DNA of 55,652 nucleotides, from positions 1 through 55,652 of the forward strand of contig NW_019029072.1 of assembly GCF_002105155.1 (NCBI RefSeq). Reading direction: 5' to 3'. Positions 9,383 through 18,708 of this stretch are shown piece by piece (the first letter of the stretch is position 1; each line of letters starts with the position of its first letter). The notes below the pieces were generated by a model. That model did not search any database, was not told the origin of the DNA, and saw only the letters and a program-made list of their open reading frames with translations. A program made the position numbers and the translations under genes. The DNA comes from Lobosporangium transversale. Its lineage: Eukaryota > Mortierellomycota > Mortierellomycetes > Mortierellales > Mortierellaceae.

Positions 9383-9883
9383 TGTAATAAAGTCAGACTA
9401 GAGGAAGGCTAGGTAACTAACCAGTTGGTGTGCAAGGGATCAAGAGAGGTACGTGGGCAAGGATGGAGGAACAGTATAGTAAAGATAAGGTGTTTATTGC
9501 TACTGATTTGATATGGTACTACTAGACTATTTATATGTTTTGGTTGAGGTGACAGAGTCATCCTCGTTTGATGATTGATTACTAATCGGAGTCTTGGCAT
9601 CTGATAGGGTACTCTCTTCGTGCTTGTCTTCTGGAATATCATTGGTCAAGTTTGGGTCATGCGGATGAGTCATCTGGTCTTGCTGCGGATTGCGCAGCAT
9701 TTGTTTGGTTGCGTTGGACACTCGATTACATTTAGGTTCGGCGTAGACTCTTGGCGTAATGATGTCATCTATTTCCCAATCTCCGTTATCGGTCCAGGTG
9801 AGTGACCATTGTTTACATGACTTGCACATTGGATAGATGGAATTTCTAGAAGATGAGAACTCAGAGATTAGCTATCTCTGACA
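9383..9883 (-). repeat. LTR-F copy 2, 501-bp solo LTR (inverted relative to copy 1)
   Basis: It is the same 501 bp as 3835-4335 in reverse orientation. Read along the LTR, its flanks are CCAGG before and GCACT after, the reciprocal of copy 1. This is the right breakpoint of the inversion. Confidence 0.9.
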
Positions 9884-11775
9884 CCTGGAGTAACTCCATC
9901 CAGCGCGCTTGCCGCCTTGTTAATTTGGGTTGTGTTGGAAAGTGACGCAAGGTAGCGTGGTCGGTGTATATCACGAAGTGAGTGCCATCGAGGTAATAAC
10001 GCCAGGTCCTAAGTGCATGAACGACTGCTAATAATTCTTGCTCATGTGATGGGTAATTCTTCTCGGCTGAACTTAGTTTCTTGGATGTAAACGCTACCGG
10101 GCGGGACTCTCCATGCTCATCTGTTTGGAATAATACAGCACCTATAGCGAACCCCGAGGCATCCGTGGTTAGGTCAGGGTCAAATATTCTGAGCACAGGG
10201 GCCTTGGTTATGGCATTTTTCAAGGTAGCAAATGCGCGCTCTTTTTCTTCATCCCAAGAAAAAGTGGCACTGTCACCTAAGAGAGCAGTCAAGGGTAAGG
10301 CAATAGTGGCGAAGTCACGAATGTACTGCTGATAGAACTGAGCAAGGCCAATAAACTGTTGTACATCTCTCTGCTTGGTGGGACGAGGCCACTCCTTGAT
10401 AGCCTTGACATGACCAGCGCTTGTCTTGATGCCGTCTTTACAAACAACATGCCCTAGGAATTCAGTTTCTTCTTGCATAAAGGAGCACTTGCTAAGTTTG
10501 GCATAGAGACGATTCTTCCGGAGGAGCGAGAGTACACTGCGAATATGGGCCAGATGCTCGGTCTTGTTCTTGGAGTAAATTAGAATATCATCCAGGTAGA
10601 GTATTACACATTTATCTAATACTGGGCCCAGCGCTTGAGACATCATGGTGGAGAAGCACAGGGCGAAAGGATAGATCTGCATTAGGGTCTGTTTCAATCT
10701 TCATAGAATCGCCTCGGTCTAGTGGAAGATCTGCAGGGAGTGAGTCAGGAAGGACATCAGGGAACTCAACCTGTATAATTGATGCAATGTCAGGGTGTAT
10801 GTCGGAAGTGGTATTTGTTGAGAGCTGAGGGAGTTTTACTGTGGCGAGGTAAACCTCGCTGTCTGGCTGTGCCGCGACAGTTTGGAAATGCATGTGGCTC
10901 ATAAGTAGGCCGCGAGACTTAGCTGTAATGTAATTTGTTTGGAATCCCCTGCATGACCAGCGCACGGTATTACCATTGTGTGTGAAGTGGAGATCATTGG
11001 TGCGCCAATCGATAGAGGGGTTAACTGCGGTAAGCCAAGGTTTGCCAAGAATGAGGTCATAGTGTTTGAGGGGGTAGACGAGTGGGTGGAGAGTGTCGGA
11101 ATAGGTGTCGCGTTCAAGAGTAATGGAAACAGTATGTTGGGTGATGGAGCGGTCACCGTTAGGGAGTACAATTGGAATGGGTGAACAGGAATGAAGAGGA
11201 ATGGAGTTTTGTTTTTGGAATGAGGAGCTAATGATGTTACCCTCGGCGCCACCATCGATTAAAATCCTGGCAGGACGGCCATTAACAGCACCAAGGAATG
11301 TGAGTAGGGTATGGGCAGCGATGTCGACTGTGAAGGATTGTAGTCGAAGGGCCTTCTTGCGTGAGTGGCGTTGCTGGTTCTTGAAGGAGAGGGGAGGTGC
11401 TAGGTTAGACTGAGATTGGAGTGGGTCCAGGTCCACTGGCTCAGATGTTCTAGGCACTTCGAGGGGGCAAGGTTGTGGAGAGGAAGATACAGAGATCGTG
11501 TGGCCATTGGTATGGTGAGTGTTTAGGTTTAATTTATCTCCGGCACATGGCTCATTATTTACATTTTTAGCTTTTTCCGTTGGAGAGAAATTTAAGGTTT
11601 CTGACGAATCATTGATAGGAGGAAGTGTGTGCATAGCAGAATTTTTAACTTCAACAGATTTATTTTTAATGTTGGGAAAACTTAACTCTGGGTTGCACAC
11701 ACTCCCCTTGTCCAGAAGAGAAGGAGAGGTTGCTTCAGCGATCAAGCCCTGGACTATGCTTGACCGCTGGGGGCT
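9884..11775 (-). pseudogene. gypsy Pol N-terminal part: protease, deleted RT, RNase H
   Basis: In the -1 frame after gag, Pol starts near 11775 and reads through IAEATSPSLLDKG to an aspartic protease motif (ARILIDGGAEGNIISSSF, about 11240-11290). It then reaches VEFPDVLPDSLPADLPLDRGD. Near 10685-10697 an internal deletion of about 120 codons removes the fingers and most of the palm of the reverse transcriptase. The frame resumes at FSTMMSQALGPVLDKCVILYLDDILIYS, keeping YLDD. RNase H follows (TDASGFAIGAVLF, FVIYTDHATLRHF), and the frame ends RWMELLQ at LTR-F. It is non-functional but closely parallel to 24135-27875. Confidence 0.86.
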
Positions 11776-11781
11776 TTTCCC
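11736..11781 (-). promoter_or_regulatory. predicted -1 ribosomal frameshift signal, Gypsy-1 gag/pol
   Basis: On the minus strand the heptamer G GGA AAA (11775-11781) lies in the gag zero frame. It is followed by a 5-nt spacer (GCCCC) and a 12-bp stem, CAGCGGTCAAGC with GCTTGATCGCTG (one G-U pair, 10-nt loop 11748-11757). The gag stop TAG (11754-11756) is in the loop. Slipping back one base enters the pol frame, open without a stop. The same layout is found in Gypsy-2. Confidence 0.75.
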
Positions 11782-12671
11782 GACACAGAGTCTGGAACAT
11801 TCCCCTCAGGTAGAGACAGACTATTAAAGTTCCGGGCTCCTCGGCGACCAGGGCATTCATTGGCGCGATGACCATCTTGACGGCACTTGAAACATGCACC
11901 TCGTCGAATCAATTCAGTTCGTTCGGCGGGAGTAAGGGGGGCAAGAGAGCTTCTACTATGGAGATGCTTCCGTAAAGCATTAAGCTCGATTCGAAAGTTA
12001 TCTAGTTCCATAGCCATCGGGTCTCGAGCGGCCTGGAGCTGGGTCGCGACCACAGATGCCTGAGTGCTTGGGGTTTGTCGAGTTGAAGCCTTGTTGTCGG
12101 GTTGGAAGTTGTAAACCCTGACGAACTGTCCAGCTGCCTCAAAGAGCTGATATACAGTGAGCGTTTGGGTTACCTGGAGGGCACGCAAGAGATGGTTCAA
12201 TGCAGGGGGACAACCTTGTACGAAGCAAATGAATGCAAAGTCTTCAATAGCCTTACGACCGCCGGTTGTAGATTCGTCAGCTAGTAAAGCAGTTAGAAGC
12301 TCGCGCGCTTCAGTGACATAATCAACAACCGTAGCGGTCATTGTCAATGAGGATAGACGGTACCAGATGAGTTGAGAGAAGTCGTTCGGGATAAACGCAG
12401 TGCGAAAACTGATCTCAAAGGATTCGAAGGTGGCATCATCAGCGATGCCTGAGCCATTGAACCATCTGGCGGCATCAGGGCCAAGGAAGGCAATAGCTAC
12501 AACAGTCCGAGCTGCGTCAGGCACGGAGGCGCCCACAAAAAACCGGCGCATGGAGCGCAACCAGGTAGTGGCCGAAAAGCCATCACGCTTGCCGTCGAAT
12601 TTGTCAGGTAGTGGGTACTTGAAGGAGGAGGAAGGAGCAGGGGTGTCAGAGGTAAGAGTCATGGCGGACAA
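11754..12671 (-). CDS. gypsy Gag with CCHC zinc knuckle (Gypsy-1)
   Basis: A 305-residue structural protein of the retrotransposon particle. The start is chosen at MSAMTLTSDTPAPSSS because it is the first ATG after the leader. The Gag core spans about residues 25-185 (FDGKRDGFSATTWLRSMRRFF, DFSQLIWYRLSSL, FICFVQGCPPALNHL). A CCHC nucleic-acid-binding knuckle is at about residues 265-280 (CFKCRQDGHRANEC). The frame ends TAG in the loop of the predicted frameshift stem. It is intact although the pol of the same element is deleted, so it could still be made. Confidence 0.88.
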   Translation of the reverse strand: MSAMTLTSDTPAPSSSFKYPLPDKFDGKRDGFSATTWLRSMRRFFVGASVPDAARTVVAIAFLGPDAARWFNGSGIADDATFESFEISFRTAFIPNDFSQLIWYRLSSLTMTATVVDYVTEARELLTALLADESTTGGRKAIEDFAFICFVQGCPPALNHLLRALQVTQTLTVYQLFEAAGQFVRVYNFQPDNKASTRQTPSTQASVVATQLQAARDPMAMELDNFRIELNALRKHLHSRSSLAPLTPAERTELIRRGACFKCRQDGHRANECPGRRGARNFNSLSLPEGNVPDSVSGKAPSGQA

Positions 12672-12778
12672 CAGGGAAGATAATTGATCAAGGGAAAGCA
12701 GGATGAAGCAGGGCAGAAAAACACAGGGAATCAGGGTTACAGGGATAGAGGTCGGAGATCAAAGAAACTTTGCTAACA

Positions 12779-12864
12779 TGTAATAGGTAGTGAAGACAAA
12801 AGATGATTTTATTATAAATATTAAAACAAGCCTTTTTATAGGCTTAAGGCTATATACTGTTACA
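12779..12864 (-). repeat. 86-bp gypsy LTR (5' LTR of Gypsy-1)
   Basis: The minus strand starts TGTAACAGTATATAGCC and ends ACCTATTACA. It is followed by TGTTAGCAAAG, a one-base variant of the PBS seen in the other elements. The right flank is the start of Tc1-C. Confidence 0.88.
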
Positions 12865-12869
12865 CTATG

Positions 12870-13355
12870 TAAAATCAGAGGGTTTGAAAAACTATGTCCG
12901 CCCATTCAAGCCTAGGCTGACAAAAATGCAGATTGCGAAAAGGAAGAATTTTGCCCTCAATCACCTTGACTGGACTGTTGATGACTGGAAGCGAGTGATG
13001 TTCACGGACGAAAAGCTTTTTGAAAGGCTAGGGTCCTTAGGAGGAAGAACACAATATAGGCGACCCGGCCACAGGACTTTAGAAGATCGAGATATTAGAG
13101 AGAGATCAAGGGGAGCACATAACAAACTTATGTGGTGGGGCTGTATCACTTATCATGGTGTAGGCGATGGTTGCAGGATCCCTGTCACAGTTGATTCCTC
13201 TTTATATGTTGATGTTCTACAAGATTATGTCCTCGGCTCATGGAAGTGGTATGGCCAGGACCCTGAAAAGTCAATTTTTCAGCAGGACAATGCAAGTGTT
13301 CATACGAGTAGGATGGTTAAAGAGTTCTTTATTAAGTCACACATTACCACTTTGG
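12870..13355 (+). pseudogene. Tc1-C transposase fragment
   Basis: The frame from about 12884 (KNYVRPFKPRLTKMQIAKRK) resembles the middle of the Tc1-A transposase at roughly half identity. It shows VMFTDEKLFERLGS (first Asp) and IFQQDNASVHTSRM (second Asp). The N-terminal HTH is missing at the Gypsy-1 LTR boundary, and the catalytic Glu is missing because LTR-D starts at 13356. No TIR of this family is visible. This is a third Tc1 family in the window. Confidence 0.85.
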
Positions 13356-13460
13356 TGTCACGAACAGCAGGCAATGTCTAGCTCATGAATTGATGAATGA
13401 CTTTTGTCTGATTCGAATCTGAAAAAAATCACGTGTGCTTGATTAATTTGTTCCGCTCAT

Positions 13461-16400
13461 CAGTGCTCCTAATCGGTACATTCGATTCAATACACCTTCG
13501 AACCGAAATCGAATTGACCAAGGTAAGGTTCATATCGAATTCAAACCGAATGAATATATATTGTCGAAACCGAATCGAATGTATCGAATATTCGATGCAT
13601 TCGGTAAACCGAATCATTCGGTGCCTCGATTGTACCGATTCAATTCATTTGATATACCGAATCATTCCGTACATTGATAAACCGATTAAAATTTTTACAA
13701 ATTTTTTCTCACGGCACTCTTATTCAAAATGTGGATTTAAATCGTGGATTAAGGAAAATATTACCATGAAGATAAGGTTAAAACACATGTTTATAGAAAA
13801 TAAAGCCTAACAACGAGTGCGAGATATCTGGTGCGTTACACTTAAATACTCAACTGCGGCATCAGGACAACAAATGTGTTTGCATTCTCTTCATTTCGCC
13901 TCATTTCCTTTCCTTTTCCTTTTTTTTTTTTTTTTTTTTCTCTCTTTTCCTTTTCATGCATTATCTCAATTCAGCCCAAAACATCTCGTCGAATTATCGA
14001 GGAGGAAGAAGAAGAAGTATATATTGATTACATTTGCCATATTACTTTGTATTAAGAAAAGAAGGAAAAAACTTAACCTTAATGTTTAAATTAATACCTC
14101 CATTGCAATTTTATCATACATGAACTTAAGGTTTATGACGTTGGTAACACTTCTATGTCTGCCAGCTTTGACGCACCTGACAACGATATGGATATGGAGA
14201 GCGTGATGAGCGGCAGCGATGAATGAGAGCTTAGTGACGAGGAGCGTGGGAAGCTCCAGCGTGGCAAGCAGCACGGCGATCAACCGAAGCTGGGCGTGGT
14301 CACTGAAGAACAAGTGGGCCGAGCGTGTTAAAACTAAGAGTGGCTCTGGTATGCGCTGCTGTTACCCTAGCTGCGGGAAAACCTTTGGTTCATCCAATAT
14401 GTCAACTTCAGGGGTCATCCAGCATCTGTGGCGAGTACATCGCATCACTAAAGATAGCAATGCCAATGATGGCAGTCTCTCCAAGCAAGGCCCGATGGAC
14501 AAGATGCTTAATTTATTTTCTCAGCCAAAAGTATTTGACCCTACGAGATTTGACGAATTGCTTGTCCGATTCGTTATCACAACAAAGCAGCCATTTACGA
14601 TTGTCAAAAGCACTGCTCTCCAGGAGCTTCTAGTCCATGCTACAATGGCTACAGCATCTCAAGTAAAGCTACCGTCTGATGACACCATAGCAACCAAGGT
14701 AAAACTATTATTACTATTATTATGATTATTATTATTATTATTATTACTCTTCAATTACTATTTTTTTTTTATAACAAACATCAACCAAACAGTGACAAAA
14801 AGATGGTTTAAAAATAGGCTAAGCTAAAATACCAATACATGGAGCATCAAGTCATAAGCTTATTTGAGGATATTAACAAGGTATCACTGACCGTTGATGG
14901 CTGGACAAGCCCTTTCCAAGACAACTTCCTGGGGGTAAGAGCTCACTGGATTGACCATGACTGGCGCCAACAAGAGCTGGTCATTGGATTTGAGCCATTG
15001 TATGGAGCGCATACAGGTGAGAACTTAGCGGAATCTCTGGCTAAGGTCATCGATCGATTTAAAATTGGTGACAAGCTTCTAAGTATCACCACCGACAATG
15101 CGTCAAATATGTCCAAAATGATCCGAGAGCTTGAAAAGCATCCCAAGGCAGTAGAATGGTAATTCTCAGTCACTTTCAATAATGCTAGCGCAACTAGCAA
15201 TGAGTTATCTCTAACGCTTCTCTTAAAAAAAATAAAAATAAATAAAAATAAAAAACATTAGGCCGCTCAAGGATGGCTTATACCATGTGCCATGCCTTGG
15301 ACACATCATTAATCTGGCAGTTCAGGCGATTTTGGGCCCAAGCGGTTTGAATGACTTGGTTCCTGAAAATGACAGTCTCTACGTGAACAACAATGAGTGT
15401 GAGGATGCGGTTGGGTTAACGCTTGTAACGCTGAGTACATTACAGAAACTCAGAAAAGGCATTGTTAAGATCAGGTCAGTATTACTATATAATCTTGGCT
15501 GCAAATATAAACTCGAATCATGAAACTTAACTATAAAATACCTTTTATATCGACTTATACATAGAGCTTCGCCACAAAGGATTGACAAGTTTGGCTAGGT
15601 CTGCGCTATCCTGAAATGCCCAAACCTTGAACTGAAAAGGGATAACTGCACACGTTGGAACTCTACTTTCATCATGGTGGATAGGGCAATAACGTTAAGG
15701 CTAGCCTACCAGAGCATGTGCCAGAACGAACCGTTTTTATCGGCCTTCTCCCTGAAAGACGAAGAATGGGACTACCTGAAGAAGCTCCATATTTTGCTTA
15801 GCCAGTTTAATGATATCACAGCGACGGTGTCTTCTAGCCTGGGATACCCGGAAATCAACAGAGCCATGTCTGCTTACAACAACATGATCGACCACCTAGA
15901 AGATTATATTGAAAAAGAAGAGGATCCTCCACTAAAAAACGCAGCAGGTCAAGGGTTAAAGAAGCTTTTGCGTTATTATTCTACAACTGATTCCTCAGCG
16001 GTCTATGCCGTCGCCACTGCTATGGACCCGAGGATGCGGTTTGACTGGTGGGAAGCTAACGAATGGGGTGAATATATTCAAAGCAGCCAAGACATGGTAA
16101 CGAAGGTCTGGGAAGATGAATATAAGGGCAAAGAAGGCCTAAGTCAGCTTCCAGCTGAAGAAGAAATGGAGATGAGACGCTATGGTATCAAGAAAAAAGG
16201 CGGAGAGCTTGAATTATACGTTCGAGAAGGAAGTTCTCTAGTTGCTAGTAAACAAGAGCCTCCAGAGTTAGTGTACTGGCGATCACAAAAGGAGCGCTTG
16301 CCCAATTTGGCGAATATGGCAAAGGACTATCTTGCAGTCCCTGTGACATCAACCCCGGCAGAAAGATGCTTTTCGCAAGCCAAGTTCTTCCTGCCACCTG

Positions 16401-16924
16401 AAAGAAATAGCCTTAGCCCTACGACGATCCAGCGCTTGGTCATCCTGGACTCTTGGATGAATGTTCTCCCATAAATTAGTTGCTATAGTTCTGTATACAT
16501 TCGTTATAAGTGATAAGTCAAAATTTAAATATATTTCCAACATTTGAACGTTAGTCGAATGTACCGTGGCGCATCAAATTGTGTAAGCCCATTCTAACCT
16601 GTCAAGTTTTTTATTCAAAAAGCCGATATAGTCGTATTAAAGAGTGCATAGATACATTCCATGCGCTTAAAAAATCGGTTTCGATGCATTCGGTAAATCG
16701 GTTTCGATACATTCGGTAAACGGTTTCGATACATTCGATGCATTCGATATAATCGTACGACCCATGCTACACATTAAGGGTATCCATTCAACACATTCGA
16801 TTCATTCGATTCGATACAGGAATGGAGCATTCAATTTCGGTACAAACTTACCCTGAGCCGAAACCGAATCGAATGCATTCAATCCCATTCAATTTCGGTT
16901 GTATCGAATCGATTACGAGCACTG
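13461..16924 (+). mobile_element. hAT DNA transposon, copy 1 (3464 bp)
   Basis: The ends are CAGTGCTCCTAATCGG on the left and the inverse CAGTGCTCGTAATCGA on the right. The target duplication CCGCTCAT is perfect, 8 bp (13453-13460 and 16925-16932), the hAT hallmark. Both subterminal regions (13480-13690 and 16660-16915) are packed with short ATTCGA / TCGGTTT repeats in both orientations, likely transposase-binding sites. A same-length inverted copy is at 39785-43248. Confidence 0.93.
14219..16474 (+). pseudogene. hAT transposase with BED finger and three introns, one stop
   Basis: Exons: to 14698, 14818-15158, 15262-15474 and 15565-16474, with GT-AG introns of 119, 103 and 90 bp. All phases join (for example ...KAVEW then PLKDGLYHVPCLGHIINLA). 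A BED-type zinc finger (CCYPSCGKTFGSSN...HLWRVH) lies near the start, then the DDE/RNase-H-like core (LTVDGWTSPFQDNFLG, ITTDNASNM), RWNSTFIMVDRA, and the C-terminal dimerisation region (PVTSTPAERCFSQAKFFL). A TAG at 15596-15598, after SPQRIDKFG, breaks exon 4. The true start is uncertain; an ATG at about 14156 gives an acidic N-terminus in another frame, ending at 14225. Confidence 0.85.
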
Positions 16925-17350
16925 CCGCTCATTTCCTTCACTCATTCCTCCATGCATAGTTTGCCTGTCAAGCCAAGTCGCGTCTCCTAGTTTTCTAGCT
17001 CCGTGAATAGCTCCAAGGATTCTAGAAGAGCTATAAACCAATAACCAAGACTTATAGTGCCAAGGAACCTTGAAATAAGATTGCACCAGATATCTTCCTC
17101 GGATCCTGTGTATTAAGTTAACTCAACACTTGGAGTTCCGCATATGGTAAAAGTCCTTAGGAAATATTTGAGTAAGCTTTATTTAGAGTTCTTGAAGCGC
17201 GTCTCCGCTTCAGTCAAACAAGTATAAATATGATAGATTTGTAACATAGTAAACCTCAGTCTGCAATAAAACTATTCTTGAATCTCCTAAGTTCATTCTT
17301 GTTCCTAAATCACTTACCTTCTCTTGCAATCGTCCTGTCAGTCCTTGACA

Positions 17351-17849
17351 TTCGGTTTATTTTCGATTCATCTGACCAAATAACCTTTTTCCAATCTTCC
17401 AGAGTCCATTCCTTATACTTGTTGAGAAAATGCAAACGGGCTTTAATATGTCTTCGCCGTAGAGCTGGCCTACGTACACGCCTCTTTGCTGTCAATCCCA
17501 ACTCCTTGAGCCGTCGTCTAACGGTGGTCTCAGAAACAGCCGCTGGTATGTGCTGGTTGGCTCTGACGGTGGCCTCAACTGCAGACTTGAGTGTACCTCG
17601 TATCATGTTCACCTTAAGATACTGCGTGATATCTATAGGTAATATCCTTGGTCGACCACCTTTATTAACTGGCATGTACTCTTTATTCTTTGCATAGATC
17701 TTGTTGGCCGTCCATTGTGATATACCGACACTAGCAGCAGCGTCTCTAGTAGACATGCCTGCCATCATTAACCTCCAGGCTTCGTTGACTTTCCTTTGTG
17801 GAGTGGGTCTCATATTCTGTGAAGGTATAGTTAAGAGAGAGTTAAGCAA
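17351..17849 (-). pseudogene. Tc1-B3 transposase N-terminal fragment
   Basis: The frame starts MLNSLLTIPSQNMRPTPQRK, includes the HTH (MSTRDAAASVGISQWTANKIY) and GRPR motif, and reaches the first catalytic Asp in VIWSDESKIN. It is cut there by LTR-D and has no catalytic Glu. About 85 percent identical by eye to Tc1-B1 over the shared part. Confidence 0.88.
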
Positions 17850-18147
17850 GTGTTCATAAAGGAAAGAGAGAAAGTCCTTCTTTTATTCGCATTTAATGAC
17901 GACCAGATGTTGTCATGGGCAACATTTGAGAGCACATGCAAAACTGAAAGAGAGACCTGCATGAACAAAAAAGTAATTAACTTTCTAAATGAGACAAGCT
18001 AATGCCACAGCGCATAACTATGACGTAGAAGAAGACGGGAGCTTTATTAAACCAAAATGTGAGTGGTGTATGCATATACGGTTTCTAGGAATGAGAAAAA
18101 GAAATGGACATGGGAATGAATTATACTTTCAGTTTTGCATGATAGTG
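17351..18147 (-). mobile_element. Tc1-B3, truncated and diverged Tc1-B copy
   Basis: Only the transposase N-terminal half and the right TIR (to 18147, next to TA 18148-18149) remain. The left side ends at LTR-D. It is more diverged from Tc1-B1 than the copies at 31950 and 54144 (for example the inner TIR motif is altered at about 17942-17955). Confidence 0.85.
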
Positions 18148-18150
18148 TAT

Positions 18151-18245
18151 CAGGGTTCGAACCATTCGACATTCGAACCGTTCGAATCATTCAAATCATT
18201 CGACACTCGAACCATTCGAACCATTCGAATCGAATAGGAGCACTG
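18151..18245. repeat. short MITE-like element made of ATTCGAACC units
   Basis: It starts CAGGGTTCGAACCATTCG and ends CGAATAGGAGCACTG, hAT-like termini as in the other MITEs. The interior is about eight units of the type ATTCGAACC. No clear 8-bp TSD is seen. It directly follows the TA of Tc1-B3. Confidence 0.6.
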
Positions 18246-18353
18246 GTTGAAAGAGATGCCTTGATTGAGACTTATATAGTTTTCTAAATAAGAGTATTAG
18301 TATCTCTCAAAGCTAGCAAATTCAATAAAACTTTTTACAATACAACTCTGAAC
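18246..18353. other. AT-rich spacer, nothing recognised
   Basis: No frame, RNA or repeat could be assigned. It lies between two MITE-like units. Confidence 0.4.
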
Positions 18354-18560
18354 CAGGGCTATGAACTATATCACTCATACCACTTCGCAATTCAAACCAC
18401 CATGCTCCTATTCGAATCATTCGAACCATTCGACACTGGAACAATTCGAACCATTCGAACCATTCGAACCATTCGAATCGAACCAGGATATGGCTTATTC
18501 GAATCGATTCGAATTTATCACGATTCGAATGCATTCGAAGCAATTCGAATAGGAGCACTC
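18354..18560. repeat. second ATTCGAACC-array element with hAT-like ends
   Basis: It runs from CAGGGCTATGAAC to GAATAGGAGCACT. The interior has tandem ATTCGAACC (18415-18480) and GATTCGAAT palindromes. The short frames across it are repeat artefacts. Confidence 0.55.
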
Positions 18561-18708
18561 TTTGGCAGCCTAGCTGCCACCTAAGAGTGCGAAGTTAAGT
18601 GGCTGCGCCCAGAAGTAGGCTGCCAAATAGAGGCAAAAATTACTATATTTGGTATGGGCTGCCAAATAATATTTAGCAACTGGGCTGCCAAATAGATTAA
18701 TCCATAGA
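18561..18708 (-). repeat. GGCAGCC-rich repeat, short copy
   Basis: It is the inverted counterpart, about 95 percent identical by eye, of the left arm at 29301-29450. Several TTTGGCAGCC motifs and the complement are interspersed, ending AATAGATTAATCCA. Confidence 0.75.

Larger units (their letters stand above)
9884..12864 (-). mobile_element. Gypsy-1, 5' portion (chromodomain Ty3/gypsy)
   Basis: Minus-strand order is 5' LTR (12779-12864), leader, gag, frameshift signal, protease, deleted reverse transcriptase and RNase H, ending at the LTR-F insertion point. Its 3' portion is at 4336-5663. Outer flanks (CATAG before, CAAAT after, in element orientation) do not match, so further rearrangement is likely. 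Confidence 0.87.
13356..17350 (-). repeat. LTR-D copy carrying a hAT element
   Basis: On the minus strand LTR-D starts TGTCAAGGACTGACA (ending at 17350) and ends TGTTCGTGACA (at 13356). The hAT at 13461-16924 splits it, with an 8-bp duplication. Without the hAT it is about 523 bp, against 537 bp for the solo LTR at 44395-44931. The outer flanks are two different Tc1 families, TTTGG on the left and TTCGG on the right, so this is not a simple insertion. Confidence 0.87.

Noticed and set aside
13351-17355. TTTGG / TTCGG as a TSD for the LTR-D carrying the hAT
   Set aside because: Four of five bases match, but the flanks belong to two different Tc1 families, so they are unlikely to be one duplicated target.
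18151-18245. Regular short repeats resembling a CRISPR array or a tRNA B box (GGTTCGAACC)
   Set aside because: There are no spacers of constant length and no cas genes in this eukaryotic context. The B-box-like string is part of the ATTCGAACC array and no tRNA fold surrounds it.
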